DNA of 64,000 nt from an uncultured Bacteroidia bacterium (lineage in GTDB: Bacteria > Bacteroidota > Bacteroidia > Bacteroidales > Prolixibacteraceae): assembly GCA_903918045.1 (NCBI GenBank), contig CAIXCY010000022.1, positions 24,673-88,672 of the forward strand, given 5' to 3'. The translations under genes and the position numbers were made by a program. Each line of letters begins with the position of its first letter. The stretch's first letter is position 1. The notes under the pieces were generated by a model that made no database searches, was not told the DNA's origin, and saw only the letters and a list, made by a program, of their open reading frames with translations. This document shows positions 8,873 to 17,674 of the stretch, one piece after another.

Positions 8873-9628
8873 CTAAAGCTTATTGCACAGTAGTTTATTT
8901 AGTAAATTCTCCTTGTGTTTTGGAGAAACTTTCAACAGTTCACCACTTTTGAGTTCAACCATTCCCCCGTCAGATTTTAGATATCTGACTACATTAGGAA
9001 AATTTACTAAATGGCTTCTGTGGATTCTGACAAATCCAAGAGGAGCGAGCAGGTGCTCAAATTCAAGCAAAGTACGGCTTACAACTTTTTCTGTATTATC
9101 TTTAAAAATAATCCTCGTGTAATTTCTTTTTCCTTCGCATCTAATAATATCACCAACATTTATAATAGCAAAGCCATTAATTTCGGGTAATGCAACTGTT
9201 TTGGAGGCAGTTTCATCTGTAGAAAGCAAATTTTCCTTTAATGTATCCACTCTGACTTTGTTATCTACCTGGTTAATATGAGGAATGCGCTTAATGGCCT
9301 TTGTAAGCTCATCTACAATCAGGGGTTTTATAATATAGTCGAATGCTGAATATTTGAAAGCTTTAACAGCATATTCACTGTATGCAGTTATAAATATAAG
9401 TTTAAAATTTATAAGTTTTAATTTATCCAAAAGTTCGAACCCGGTGCCGTCAGGCATACTTATATCCAATAAGACCAGATCGGGATTTGTCTTTTCAATT
9501 AATTTAACTCCATCTGCAACCGTCCCTGCTTCTCCCATAATTTCGATGTTATCAAGAAATTTTTCGAGCATATCTCTCAAAATTAATCTTGACACATAAT
9601 CATCATCAATAATAACTGTTTTTAGCAT
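8873..9628 (-). CDS. LytTR-family response regulator
   Basis: A 251-residue two-component response regulator. Residues 1–120 form a receiver domain with the acidic pocket D8-D9-D10, phospho-acceptor Asp55 in VLLDISMPDG, and Lys in IIKPL; residues about 148–250 form a LytTR DNA-binding domain (FAIINVGDIIRCEGKRNYTRIIF, then GFVRIHRSHLVNFPNVVRY). Such regulators normally pair with a LytS/YehU-type histidine kinase, but none is adjacent, so it is an orphan here. It lies tail-to-tail with glgP and diverges from tsaB. Target genes cannot be told from sequence. Confidence 0.92.
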   Translation of the reverse strand: MLKTVIIDDDYVSRLILRDMLEKFLDNIEIMGEAGTVADGVKLIEKTNPDLVLLDISMPDGTGFELLDKLKLINFKLIFITAYSEYAVKAFKYSAFDYIIKPLIVDELTKAIKRIPHINQVDNKVRVDTLKENLLSTDETASKTVALPEINGFAIINVGDIIRCEGKRNYTRIIFKDNTEKVVSRTLLEFEHLLAPLGFVRIHRSHLVNFPNVVRYLKSDGGMVELKSGELLKVSPKHKENLLNKLLCNKL

Positions 9629-9774
9629 AGTTGATTGTTAAAACGGGTAATCCAGGGTGGCATAATATTATAATCAAATAAATATATAAATTCAACCCAA
9701 TATTATAGTTTAACAAACAAGGTTCAAAAATGATTAAACTTTTTGAATATTTCTCATCTTTGTAAAAAAAGTCA

Positions 9775-10500
9775 ATGGCCCTTATTCTAAATATTGAATC
9801 CTCCACCGAGGTATGTTCTGTTTCACTTGCTCTAGATGGTAAAGAAATTAACTTACGGGAAAACACTGATGGGCAAAATCACGGAATGCTCCTTACTGTT
9901 TTTATAAATGAGTTGTTCGAAGAATCAAAAGTTACTGCGGATAAACTAGACGCCGTGGCAGTTTCAGGGGGACCTGGTTCATATACTGGTCTTAGAATTG
10001 GCGTTTCCGTTGCAAAGGGGATTTGTTATGGCTCAAATTTGCCTTTAATTGCTGTAACATCCCTTGAGGCAATGGCTGATTATGTGATTCGAAATCTTGA
10101 GAAAATCCACGCTGTTAATAATGATCAAATTCTATTTTGTCCGATGATAGATGCACGTAGAATGGAGGTATTTACCGCCTTTTATAATAAAAACTGCAAA
10201 TTAATTCGGGGAATACAAGCTGATATTATTGACCATCAATCCTATTTTGAGTACCTTGAAAATAATATTGTACTATTTTTTGGAAATGGATCTTCTAAAT
10301 GCCGTGAAACGATTAACCACCCAAATGCACTATTTATCCCAGATATAATCACATCTTCAAGATATATGATTCCACTTTCTGAAAGGGAGTTTAAATCTTT
10401 ACTATTTTCTGATGTCGCATATTATGAGCCTTTCTATCTTAAGGATTTTGTGGCAACAGTTCCATTAAAAAATATTATTAAATCTGGTTCTATTGGTTAG
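9775..10500 (+). CDS. tsaB: tRNA threonylcarbamoyladenosine biosynthesis protein TsaB
   Basis: TsaB is the partner that stabilises TsaD and TsaE in making the t6A37 modification of tRNAs reading ANN codons. The 241-residue protein starts with LILNIESSTEVCSVSLALDG and has the strongly conserved VAVSGGPGSYTGLRIGVSVAKGI (about 61–83) and IAVTSLEAMA. The N-terminal ASKHA ATPase-like lobe is intact, and the shorter C-terminal lobe is typical of TsaB. It diverges from the LytTR regulator and is followed by the polysaccharide locus after 60 bases. Confidence 0.94.
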   Translation: MALILNIESSTEVCSVSLALDGKEINLRENTDGQNHGMLLTVFINELFEESKVTADKLDAVAVSGGPGSYTGLRIGVSVAKGICYGSNLPLIAVTSLEAMADYVIRNLEKIHAVNNDQILFCPMIDARRMEVFTAFYNKNCKLIRGIQADIIDHQSYFEYLENNIVLFFGNGSSKCRETINHPNALFIPDIITSSRYMIPLSEREFKSLLFSDVAYYEPFYLKDFVATVPLKNIIKSGSIG

Positions 10501-10560
10501 TAGGTTGACGGATGTGATAAACAGAATAATTTTCGTTATTAATAACTAAATTCACCGGTG

Positions 10561-11859
10561 ATGAAAAAAGTATTAATAATCACCTATTATTGGCCACCTA
10601 GTGGAGGGGCAGGTGTTCAGCGATGGCTTAAGTTTGCGAAATATCTTCGCTATTTTGGATGGGAACCTGTGATTTATACACCGTTAAATCCCGGATTTTC
10701 GCTGATAGATGAAACTTTGCAGGCTGACATCCCTGAAGGAATTGAGGTTATTAAAACGGCTATTTGGGAGCCTTATGGGTTCTATAAAAAAATCACCGGT
10801 CAAAAGAGTACCTCCATAATTAATACAGGTTTTTTGACCCACAAAGAACCTGTCGGCATTATTGAGCGATTATCAATCTGGGTCAGGGGAAATCTGTTTA
10901 TTCCAGATGCCAGGAAATTCTGGATAAAACCATCAGCTAAGTTTCTTGTTAACTATTTGAAAATTCATCCGGTTGACGCTCTTGTTTCTACAGGGCCTCC
11001 ACATTCAATGCACATGATTGCATTAAAAGTCAGTGAGCGTCTGAATATTCCCTGGCTAGCAGATTTCCGTGATCCCTGGACTGATTTTGATTTTTATAAA
11101 GATATGAAGATCACGGCATGGGCTGACAGAAAACATAAAAAACTTGAATTTGAGACTTTTACCCGATGTAGCGCAATGGTCGTAGTAAGCCACGACATGA
11201 AGGTGAACTATGAAAAGATGGGGGGACACAATGTACACCTGATAACTAATGGCTATGATCCGGATGACATTGATCAGGGTATAGTTCTAATGGATTCAAA
11301 GTTCACTATTTCGCATATTGGATCGTTGCCCCCCAACCGGAATCCGAAATTATTATGGAGGGCTCTGTCCGAATTGTGCGAATTGAGACCTGCATTTCGT
11401 AACGATCTTGAAATTAAGCTTGTGGGGCAGGTTGACAACGCGGTTTTTGATGACCTCACCCGGTTTAACCTCATAGGGCAGCTAAATCATATCAGGTATG
11501 TGCCACATAATCAGGTCTCTATATTGATGAAGCAATCTGCAGTGCTATTGCTTGCGATTAACAACAGTTCGAATGCCAAAGGGATACTGACAGGAAAATT
11601 TTTCGAATACATGGCATCGGGCCGACCTATCCTGGCTATAGGTCCAAAATCGGGCGATGTGTCACAGATTCTTTTCGAATCAGGTGCTGGAGAGATTGTC
11701 GATTATGATGAAAATCAGCGTATTGTAGAGGTTATTGGGAGGATGTACGAAAAATACCTTAACAATGACTTGGTAATTAGTACGGAAGGGATCGAAAAAT
11801 ATTCACGCAAAAATCTCACAGCAGAGCTCACCTCCATTTTGAATAGTATAATACAATGA
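10561..11859 (+). CDS. Glycosyltransferase, GT4-like
   Basis: A 432-residue GT-B-fold glycosyltransferase, probably adding a sugar to a lipid-linked surface polysaccharide on the cytoplasmic face of the membrane. The N-terminal donor/acceptor lobe starts with KVLIITYYWPPSGGAGVQRWLKFAKYL, a form frequent in the Bacteroidota GT4 group. The C-terminal nucleotide-sugar lobe contains FTISHIGSLPPNRNP, VPHNQVSILMKQSAVLLLAI and LTGKFFEYMASGRPILAIGP with the acidic motif near it. I chose ATG at 10561; a GTG immediately before could also start it. Its last bases overlap the next gene by ATGA, so the two are translationally coupled. The sugar donor is unknown. Confidence 0.9.
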   Translation: MKKVLIITYYWPPSGGAGVQRWLKFAKYLRYFGWEPVIYTPLNPGFSLIDETLQADIPEGIEVIKTAIWEPYGFYKKITGQKSTSIINTGFLTHKEPVGIIERLSIWVRGNLFIPDARKFWIKPSAKFLVNYLKIHPVDALVSTGPPHSMHMIALKVSERLNIPWLADFRDPWTDFDFYKDMKITAWADRKHKKLEFETFTRCSAMVVVSHDMKVNYEKMGGHNVHLITNGYDPDDIDQGIVLMDSKFTISHIGSLPPNRNPKLLWRALSELCELRPAFRNDLEIKLVGQVDNAVFDDLTRFNLIGQLNHIRYVPHNQVSILMKQSAVLLLAINNSSNAKGILTGKFFEYMASGRPILAIGPKSGDVSQILFESGAGEIVDYDENQRIVEVIGRMYEKYLNNDLVISTEGIEKYSRKNLTAELTSILNSIIQ

Positions 11860-12932
11860 AGAAAATAGTTACCATCGTCGGAGCCCGTCCCCAGTTTGTA
11901 AAGGCTGCGGTTGTAAGTCGCGCACTTCAAAATGAGGGGATTGAAGAGTTAATTGTTCATACCGGACAACATTTTGACGCTAATATGTCAGAGGTATTCT
12001 TTGAGGAGATGCAAATTCCAAAACCAAAATACAACCTCGAAATCAGCAATTTAAATCATGGGTCAATGACCGGGAGGATGCTTGAGAAGATTGAGGAGAT
12101 CCTGATCATCGAAAAACCGGATTTTGTGCTTGTTTATGGAGATACCAATTCAACACTCGCCGGGGCGCTGGCGGCGGCAAAGCTAAATATCCGCGTTGGA
12201 CATGTTGAAGCAGGCCTGAGGTCGCATAATAATAAAATGCCCGAGGAAATTAACCGGATACTTACGGACCGGATTGCATCTGTTTTGTTTTGCCCCACGG
12301 ATACGGCGATTGAAAATCTTGCGAAAGAAGGGTATGGAAATTTCGATTGCCGGATAGTAAAAAGTGGAGATGTGATGCAGGATGCTGCAATGTTTTACAG
12401 CAAATCATCTGACGAAAATTCAACGATTCTCAAAAAATTAAAGGTCGATTCGAATTCGTACATATTGGCAACTATTCATCGTCAGGAAAATACAAATGAT
12501 CCTCAAAACCTTATCAATATAATTGGTGCGTTGAATGATATTAGTTCACAGACAACCGTTATATTGCCTCTTCATCCGCGCACCCGGTATATTCTTGAAC
12601 AGCAGGGAATTACAACTCTGTTTAAAACTATTGCACCTGTGGGATATCTTGATATGATAAGTCTTATAAAAAACTGCAGCATGGTTTTTACCGATAGTGG
12701 TGGTTTGCAAAAGGAGGCTTTCTTTTTCCATAAACATTGCATTACTTTGAGGGAGGAGACTGAGTGGATCGAATTGGTTGATTTTGGTTATAATACAATT
12801 GTGGGCAGTAATCGATCCAAAATAGTGGAGAGCTATTGGCAAATGAGGAATAAATCATCCGACTTTTCACGGAATCTGTATGGTAATGGACATGCATCGG
12901 AAACAATTGCAAAATTATTAGCAAATTTGTAA
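11856..12932 (+). CDS. wecB: UDP-N-acetylglucosamine 2-epimerase family (WecB/WbpI-like)
   Basis: Non-hydrolysing UDP-GlcNAc 2-epimerase family, 358 residues. Motifs are VGARPQFVKAAVVSRAL, VHTGQHFD, VYGDTNSTLAGALAAAKL, HVEAGLRS and MPEEINRILTD, ending with FTDSGGLQKEAFFFHKHCITLREETEW. The family converts UDP-GlcNAc to UDP-ManNAc; the WbpI branch instead uses UDP-2,3-diacetamido-2,3-dideoxy-glucuronate. Because homologues of WbpE, WbpD and WbpB follow, the WbpI role, the last step to the manno sugar, is the better fit; this is inference. ATGA overlap with the glycosyltransferase and a 16-base gap to the aminotransferase indicate one operon. Confidence 0.92.
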   Translation: MKKIVTIVGARPQFVKAAVVSRALQNEGIEELIVHTGQHFDANMSEVFFEEMQIPKPKYNLEISNLNHGSMTGRMLEKIEEILIIEKPDFVLVYGDTNSTLAGALAAAKLNIRVGHVEAGLRSHNNKMPEEINRILTDRIASVLFCPTDTAIENLAKEGYGNFDCRIVKSGDVMQDAAMFYSKSSDENSTILKKLKVDSNSYILATIHRQENTNDPQNLINIIGALNDISSQTTVILPLHPRTRYILEQQGITTLFKTIAPVGYLDMISLIKNCSMVFTDSGGLQKEAFFFHKHCITLREETEWIELVDFGYNTIVGSNRSKIVESYWQMRNKSSDFSRNLYGNGHASETIAKLLANL

Positions 12933-12948
12933 GGGTAAAAAGTGAATT

Positions 12949-14079
12949 ATGGTGAATTCAATAAAGATGGTAGACCTCCACGGTCAATATCTAAAAGTAA
13001 AAGAGGAGGTAGATCAGGCTATACAGACGGTGATCAACTCTTCGTCCTTTATTAATGGAAGTGCAGTTGACGAATTTTGCCAACAACTAGCTGAATATTT
13101 GGGAGTTAAAAAAGTTATTTCATGTGCGAATGGCACTGATGCGTTGCAGATTTCTTATCAGTCGCTAGGGTTAAAGCCAGGTGACGAAGTGATTATGCCC
13201 ACCTTTAATTATGTCGCTTCTGTCGAAGCCGCTGCTTTACTGGGACTTAAACCTGTATTTGTGGATGTTAGGAAGGATTCATTCAATATCAATGAAAATT
13301 TGATCGAAGAGCAAATCACGAAGGCTACAAAAGCAATCGTCGCAGTTCATTTATTCGGCCAGTCAGCAAATATGGAGCCGATTCTTGATTTAGCCCAACG
13401 ATTTAGCTTGAAGGTTATTGAAGATAATGCACAATCGTTGGGTGCCGTTTACACATTCTCTAATGGAGTAGAAAAAATGACAGGAACTATGGGGGATATC
13501 AGTATTCACTCCTTTTTCCCCACTAAAAATCTTGGATGCTTTGGTGATGGAGGGGCAATTTCCACAAATGATATGGAACTTGCAAAAAAAGCATTAATGA
13601 TTTCTCGTCATGGGCAAGGTCAAAAATATAATTATGAGATGATTGGGTGCAATTCCAGACTGGATACCTTGCAGGCTGCGATACTCAGTGTTAAGCTCAA
13701 GAAGCTGAAAAGCTATATCAAAAGCCGCAGGGAAGCTGGATTTATTTACAATCAGTTGCTTCAAAATATTAAAGAAGTTGTTGGACCATTTGGAGAGAAC
13801 TCAATGTATCATACATATAATCAATATGTTATTAAGCTTAAAGATAGGGATAAAATAAAGGAGGATCTAAGACTCGCTGGTGTTCCTTCGATGATCTACT
13901 ATCCGTCGCCGCTTCATTTGCAAAATGCCTATGCATATCTGGGATATGTTCGGGGTGATTTTCCTGTAGCTGAGACGCTATGTCAAGAGGTTCTTGCCCT
14001 TCCTATTCATACTGAAATAACATTACAGGAGCAGCAATTCATTATTGAGACACTCCTTCAAACAATCGATAAATTATGA
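12949..14079 (+). CDS. DegT/DnrJ/EryC1/StrS aminotransferase (WbpE-like)
   Basis: Pyridoxal phosphate-dependent sugar aminotransferase, 376 residues. Lys193 in SFFPTKNLGCFGDGGA is the predicted cofactor lysine; CANGTDALQI, DEVIMPTFNYVASVEAAALLG and VIEDNAQSLGA complete the fold type I signature. With its neighbours it fits WbpE, which aminates UDP-2-acetamido-2-deoxy-3-oxo-glucuronate at C3. The first ATG gives a 6-residue extension before KMVDLHGQY; an alternative start is at 12967. Overlaps the following acetyltransferase gene by ATGA. Confidence 0.92.
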   Translation: MVNSIKMVDLHGQYLKVKEEVDQAIQTVINSSSFINGSAVDEFCQQLAEYLGVKKVISCANGTDALQISYQSLGLKPGDEVIMPTFNYVASVEAAALLGLKPVFVDVRKDSFNINENLIEEQITKATKAIVAVHLFGQSANMEPILDLAQRFSLKVIEDNAQSLGAVYTFSNGVEKMTGTMGDISIHSFFPTKNLGCFGDGGAISTNDMELAKKALMISRHGQGQKYNYEMIGCNSRLDTLQAAILSVKLKKLKSYIKSRREAGFIYNQLLQNIKEVVGPFGENSMYHTYNQYVIKLKDRDKIKEDLRLAGVPSMIYYPSPLHLQNAYAYLGYVRGDFPVAETLCQEVLALPIHTEITLQEQQFIIETLLQTIDKL

Positions 14080-14651
14080 AACAATTTTATGCACACCAAA
14101 CAGCGATAATTGATGAGCATTGTGAAATTGGAGAGGGAACTAAAATTTGGCATTTCAGTCATATTATGGCAGGATCTAAAATTGGAAAAAGTTGTAATAT
14201 TGGACAAAATGTGGTTGTTTCTCCCCAGGTTATTCTCGGGAATAATGTTAAGGTTCAGAATAATGTTTCTATTTATACGGGGGTTATTTGTGAAGATGAT
14301 GTATTCCTGGGTCCATCAATGGTTTTTACAAATGTGATTAACCCGCGAAGTGCAATTATACGCAAGGACTCATACATGAAAACTGTTGTTAGCAAAGGTG
14401 CAACTATTGGCGCTAATGCCACGGTGGTCTGCGGTAACAATATAGGCAAATATGCCATGATTGGTGCAGGTTCAGTAATTACTAAGGATGTACCTCCATA
14501 TGCGTTATTTTATGGCAATCCAGCAAGGCAAATGGGATGGGTAAGCGAATACGGTCATAAACTGAATTTCAATAACGAAGGGATTGGAATTTGTCCTGAA
14601 AGTGGTGAACAATACAGATTGATTAATGATCAATTAGAGAAGATTCAATGA
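14076..14651 (+). CDS. Hexapeptide-repeat N-acetyltransferase (WbpD-like)
   Basis: A 191-residue left-handed beta-helix acyltransferase that likely acetylates the 3-amino group made by the preceding aminotransferase, using acetyl-CoA. The hexapeptide repeats start at AIIDEHCEIGEGTKIWHFSHIMAGSKIG and run to TIGANATVVCGNNIGKYAMIGAGSVITKDVPPYALFYGNPARQMGWV. The segment TNVINPRSAI is characteristic of the WbpD/WlbB group. It forms, with the flanking genes, the middle of a UDP-diacetamido-uronate pathway. A short intergenic gap follows. Confidence 0.92.
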   Translation: MKQFYAHQTAIIDEHCEIGEGTKIWHFSHIMAGSKIGKSCNIGQNVVVSPQVILGNNVKVQNNVSIYTGVICEDDVFLGPSMVFTNVINPRSAIIRKDSYMKTVVSKGATIGANATVVCGNNIGKYAMIGAGSVITKDVPPYALFYGNPARQMGWVSEYGHKLNFNNEGIGICPESGEQYRLINDQLEKIQ

Positions 14652-14752
14652 TTTATCTATATTGATTGTATAAGTTTGTATGCGGTTTCCAACAGTCCTC
14701 TTTTTCGCTATAAATACACATATAATAGTAATGTTAGTTAAATATTTAAAGA

Positions 14753-15532
14753 ATGTTTATTAAACAAGTGCTTTATAAAATATTAGGTGTCCGGAATTAT
14801 CTGCTTGTGGTGAGCAAATTATTTTTTATTTCCTATTCGTTAGGTTTGTTAAAAAAAAATAAAGATTTTGATTGTCATTATTTTGTAAAAAAACTCTTAA
14901 ATAAGGGTGATTATGTGATTGATATTGGGGCAAATCTTGGGTATTATTCTCGTCTTTTTGCAAAATTAGTGGGACCTCAGGGAAGAGTCTTAAGCGTCGA
15001 GCCTGTATCACTTTTTAGGAAGGTCTTGAATATTAATACTTCAGGATTTAGAAATACTACCATAATCCCTTATGCTCTGGGGGAAAAGGATGACATTGCC
15101 ATTACTATGGGGATTCCGAAAAGCAATAAATATCTTCGTCATGGTCTTACTAGAGTACTGGAAAATCATGAAAATGCACCATCGGAATTTACATTTTCAG
15201 AAAGGATGTTTACCCCCGAAACATTATTTCAAAACCTGACACGTTGTGACTTCATCAAATGTGATGTAGAAGGATATGAAATTCATATTATTCCTCAGAT
15301 TGAATTTCTAATCAAGCCGTTTAAACCTATCATACAGATTGAAATCGAATTAGATAACCGAATTATAATTTATCAATTTCTTTCCAGATTTGGCTACAAG
15401 GGATATTATCTATCAAATGAAAGATTGTTTGAGGTTGGAGAAAATCTTAAGGAGATTGATAGTGACCTTTTCTTTATTCCACTTGAAAAAATGAAAATTG
15501 TGGAACATCTTATTGCTCAAATAAACAACTAA
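14753..15532 (+). CDS. FkbM-family methyltransferase
   Basis: A 259-residue S-adenosylmethionine-dependent methyltransferase of the FkbM group, probably O-methylating a sugar of the surface polysaccharide. The SAM-binding motif is YVIDIGANLGYYSRLFAKLVGPQGRVLSVEP (about residues 54–84), and the second conserved block is FIKCDVEGYEIHIIPQ. A hydrophobic N-terminus (about residues 15–35) may anchor it to the membrane. It lies between wbpD- and wbpB-like genes, 1 base before the latter, so it is in the same transcript. Confidence 0.88.
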   Translation: MFIKQVLYKILGVRNYLLVVSKLFFISYSLGLLKKNKDFDCHYFVKKLLNKGDYVIDIGANLGYYSRLFAKLVGPQGRVLSVEPVSLFRKVLNINTSGFRNTTIIPYALGEKDDIAITMGIPKSNKYLRHGLTRVLENHENAPSEFTFSERMFTPETLFQNLTRCDFIKCDVEGYEIHIIPQIEFLIKPFKPIIQIEIELDNRIIIYQFLSRFGYKGYYLSNERLFEVGENLKEIDSDLFFIPLEKMKIVEHLIAQINN

Positions 15533-15533
15533 A

Positions 15534-16508
15534 ATGAAAAATTTCGCGTTAATCGGAGCTGCTGGTTATATAGCTCCGCGGCATATGAAAGCCATTAAGG
15601 AGACTGGTAATAAACTTGTTGCTGCCTATGATCCATATGATGGAGTTGGGGTTATTGACAGTTATTCACCTGATACGAAGTTTTTTGTTGAATTTGAAAG
15701 ATTCGATAGGTATCTTGAAAAACTTAAATATGATAAAGGTATGGCGATTGATTATATGAGCATCACATCGCCAAATTATCTGCATGATGCACATATTCGT
15801 GTGGCTCTAAGACGTGGAGCTCATGCAATCTGCGAAAAGCCATTAGTCCTAAATCCTTGGAATATTGAACCATTGCAGCGTGTAGCTTTAGATACAGGAC
15901 AAAAAATATATACCATTCTACAGCTTAGACTTCATCCTGTCATCATTGCATTAAAGGAACAAGTGGCTTCAACAGAATCCGAAAAAGTTTACGATATAGA
16001 CCTGACCTATATTACTTCTCGGGGGAACTGGTATTATACCTCTTGGAAAGGGGATATTTCGAAATCAGGGGGTATTGCCACGAACATAGGCATCCATTTT
16101 TTTGATATGTTAACTTGGATTTTTGGTAATGTGAAAGAGAATACAGTAAATCTGCATACCCATGACAGAGCATCGGGTATTTTGCAACTTGAAAAGGCAC
16201 GGGTCAGGTGGTTTCTAAGTATCAATAGCGAAACATTACCTACTGAGGTTAAAGAGAAGGGGAAGACTACTTTCCGTTCAATTACGGTCGAAGGGAGGGA
16301 GATTGAATTCAGTGAAGGATTTACCGATCTGCATACCCGAAGTTACGAAGAAATTCTCAAAGGAAATGGATTTGAGATTGATCAAGCACGTAAGTCTATC
16401 GAAATTGTATATGACATCCGGAATCAGAGCCCTATAGGTCTAAAAGGGGATTTTCACCCATTTGCAAGTAAACCGCAATCAGTACATCCATTTTACAGAA
16501 TAGATTAA
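15534..16508 (+). CDS. Gfo/Idh/MocA oxidoreductase (WbpB-like)
   Basis: A 324-residue NAD-dependent sugar oxidoreductase. Residues 1–120 form a Rossmann domain (FALIGAAGYIAPRHMKAIKE, with the GxxGxxA-like loop) and the catalytic AICEKPLVLN is close after it. The Bacteroidota WbpB/WlbA enzymes share this start; they oxidise UDP-GlcNAcA at C3 to feed the aminotransferase. DLTYITSRGNWYYTSWKGDISKSGGIATNIGIHFFDML is characteristic of the group. Its presence completes three of the steps between UDP-GlcNAcA and the diacetamido sugar; the 6-dehydrogenase (WbpA) that makes UDP-GlcNAcA is not seen in the window. Confidence 0.9.
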   Translation: MKNFALIGAAGYIAPRHMKAIKETGNKLVAAYDPYDGVGVIDSYSPDTKFFVEFERFDRYLEKLKYDKGMAIDYMSITSPNYLHDAHIRVALRRGAHAICEKPLVLNPWNIEPLQRVALDTGQKIYTILQLRLHPVIIALKEQVASTESEKVYDIDLTYITSRGNWYYTSWKGDISKSGGIATNIGIHFFDMLTWIFGNVKENTVNLHTHDRASGILQLEKARVRWFLSINSETLPTEVKEKGKTTFRSITVEGREIEFSEGFTDLHTRSYEEILKGNGFEIDQARKSIEIVYDIRNQSPIGLKGDFHPFASKPQSVHPFYRID

Positions 16509-16521
16509 TATTTAGTAACTT

Positions 16522-17529
16522 ATGATGAAGAAGCCGATCTTGTTGATCTATGTCAATTTCTCATCCTTTGTAAAAGCTGATTTTGAAATCTTGTCTTCGT
16601 TTGCCATGGTTACAAAATATCAGTTTAAACCGGGAAAGGGGATTATCGCAACTGGAATTGAGCTGATAAAGGAGTTGTTTTTCCTGGTTTTCAAAGGGTA
16701 CAGGTACGAAAGCATACTTATTTGGTTTGGAGATTATCATTCTTTGCTTCCTGTTTTATATGCTAAAGTATTTGGAAAAAAATCTTATATCGTAATTGGG
16801 GGATACGATGTTTCTACACTAGAGGAGTATAAATACGGCTCATTTAGTCATCCAATACGGGCGTTTTTTACCCGAATGACTTTCAAATATGTTGATATTT
16901 GTTTTCCAGTCGCTGAAGCATTATACAAAAAACTTTTAAGAATAAATCCTCATGCAAAAGCTGAAATAATAGCCACCTATGCTGATATTGCTAAATTCAA
17001 TTTTAATGAGTACAGCAGATCATCCAGGATAATCACGGTATCCGGCACATCAAATCAGCAGCGTCTGATGGTTAAAGGTCTTGATCGTTTCAGAGAATTG
17101 GCCACTTACTTACCTGAATTTGAATTCTTGATAATCGGAGTTAACGATGGGGTTAAGAAATATTTTGAACCGATTCCTGCTAATTTAACCTTAATCCCGC
17201 CGCAACATTTTGACAACATGGTTTCCTATTATCAAAGTGCCTCAATTTATGCTCAATTATCCCGTTCTGAGGGGCTTCCAAATGCACTCTGTGAGGCTAT
17301 GCTATGTGGCTGTATACCAATAGGAACCGATGTAGGTGATGTGCGAATCGCTATCGGTGAGACTGGATTGACCGTCGCGGAGTGGAATCCTGAGTCGTTG
17401 GCTAAGTTTATTCGTTTGAATCATAATAATAGAATTAGAAGGGATGAAGCAAGAGCCCGAATTTTATCAATTTTCAATCCCAAAAGGCGAATAGAGCGGT
17501 TCAATCAAATATTTGGGTCTTCACAATGA
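16522..17529 (+). CDS. Glycosyltransferase, GT4-like
   Basis: A 335-residue GT-B glycosyltransferase. The N-terminal lobe is short and the C-terminal lobe has the recognisable parts: VSGTSNQQRLMVKGLDRFRELATYLPEFEFLIIG, then IYAQLSRSEGLPNALCEAMLCGCIPIGTDVGDV, which contains the E-x7-E acidic motif (SEGLPNALCE) of GT4 retaining enzymes. Acts on the cytoplasmic side in building the polysaccharide repeat. ATG ATG doubles at the start, and either may be used. It lies 13 bases after the WbpB-like gene. Confidence 0.88.
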   Translation: MMKKPILLIYVNFSSFVKADFEILSSFAMVTKYQFKPGKGIIATGIELIKELFFLVFKGYRYESILIWFGDYHSLLPVLYAKVFGKKSYIVIGGYDVSTLEEYKYGSFSHPIRAFFTRMTFKYVDICFPVAEALYKKLLRINPHAKAEIIATYADIAKFNFNEYSRSSRIITVSGTSNQQRLMVKGLDRFRELATYLPEFEFLIIGVNDGVKKYFEPIPANLTLIPPQHFDNMVSYYQSASIYAQLSRSEGLPNALCEAMLCGCIPIGTDVGDVRIAIGETGLTVAEWNPESLAKFIRLNHNNRIRRDEARARILSIFNPKRRIERFNQIFGSSQ

Positions 17530-17603
17530 CCTTTATTATATTTTGAATTTGGAACAAGCCCCATCAGGAAAGAAATAAATTTTTGGATCTGTTGTTCAAA
17601 CAC

Positions 17604-17632
17604 TTGTCTAAACAACCTTTTTTCTATCTTTA
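17604..17632 (+). promoter_or_regulatory. Weak promoter candidate before the methyltransferase gene
   Basis: TTG (17604–17606), an 18-base spacer and TATCTTTA (17625–17632), which matches TAnnTTTG at seven of eight positions, lie 43 bases before the ATG at 17675. This would give the methyltransferase its own transcription start. Confidence 0.35.
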
Positions 17633-17674
17633 TCAGTATTAATTAATCACTTAATAAATAACCACTATTTGCAT

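Noticed and set aside
10558..10560. GTG start for the first GT4 gene
   Set aside because: An ATG follows directly and is the more likely start; the product is otherwise unchanged.
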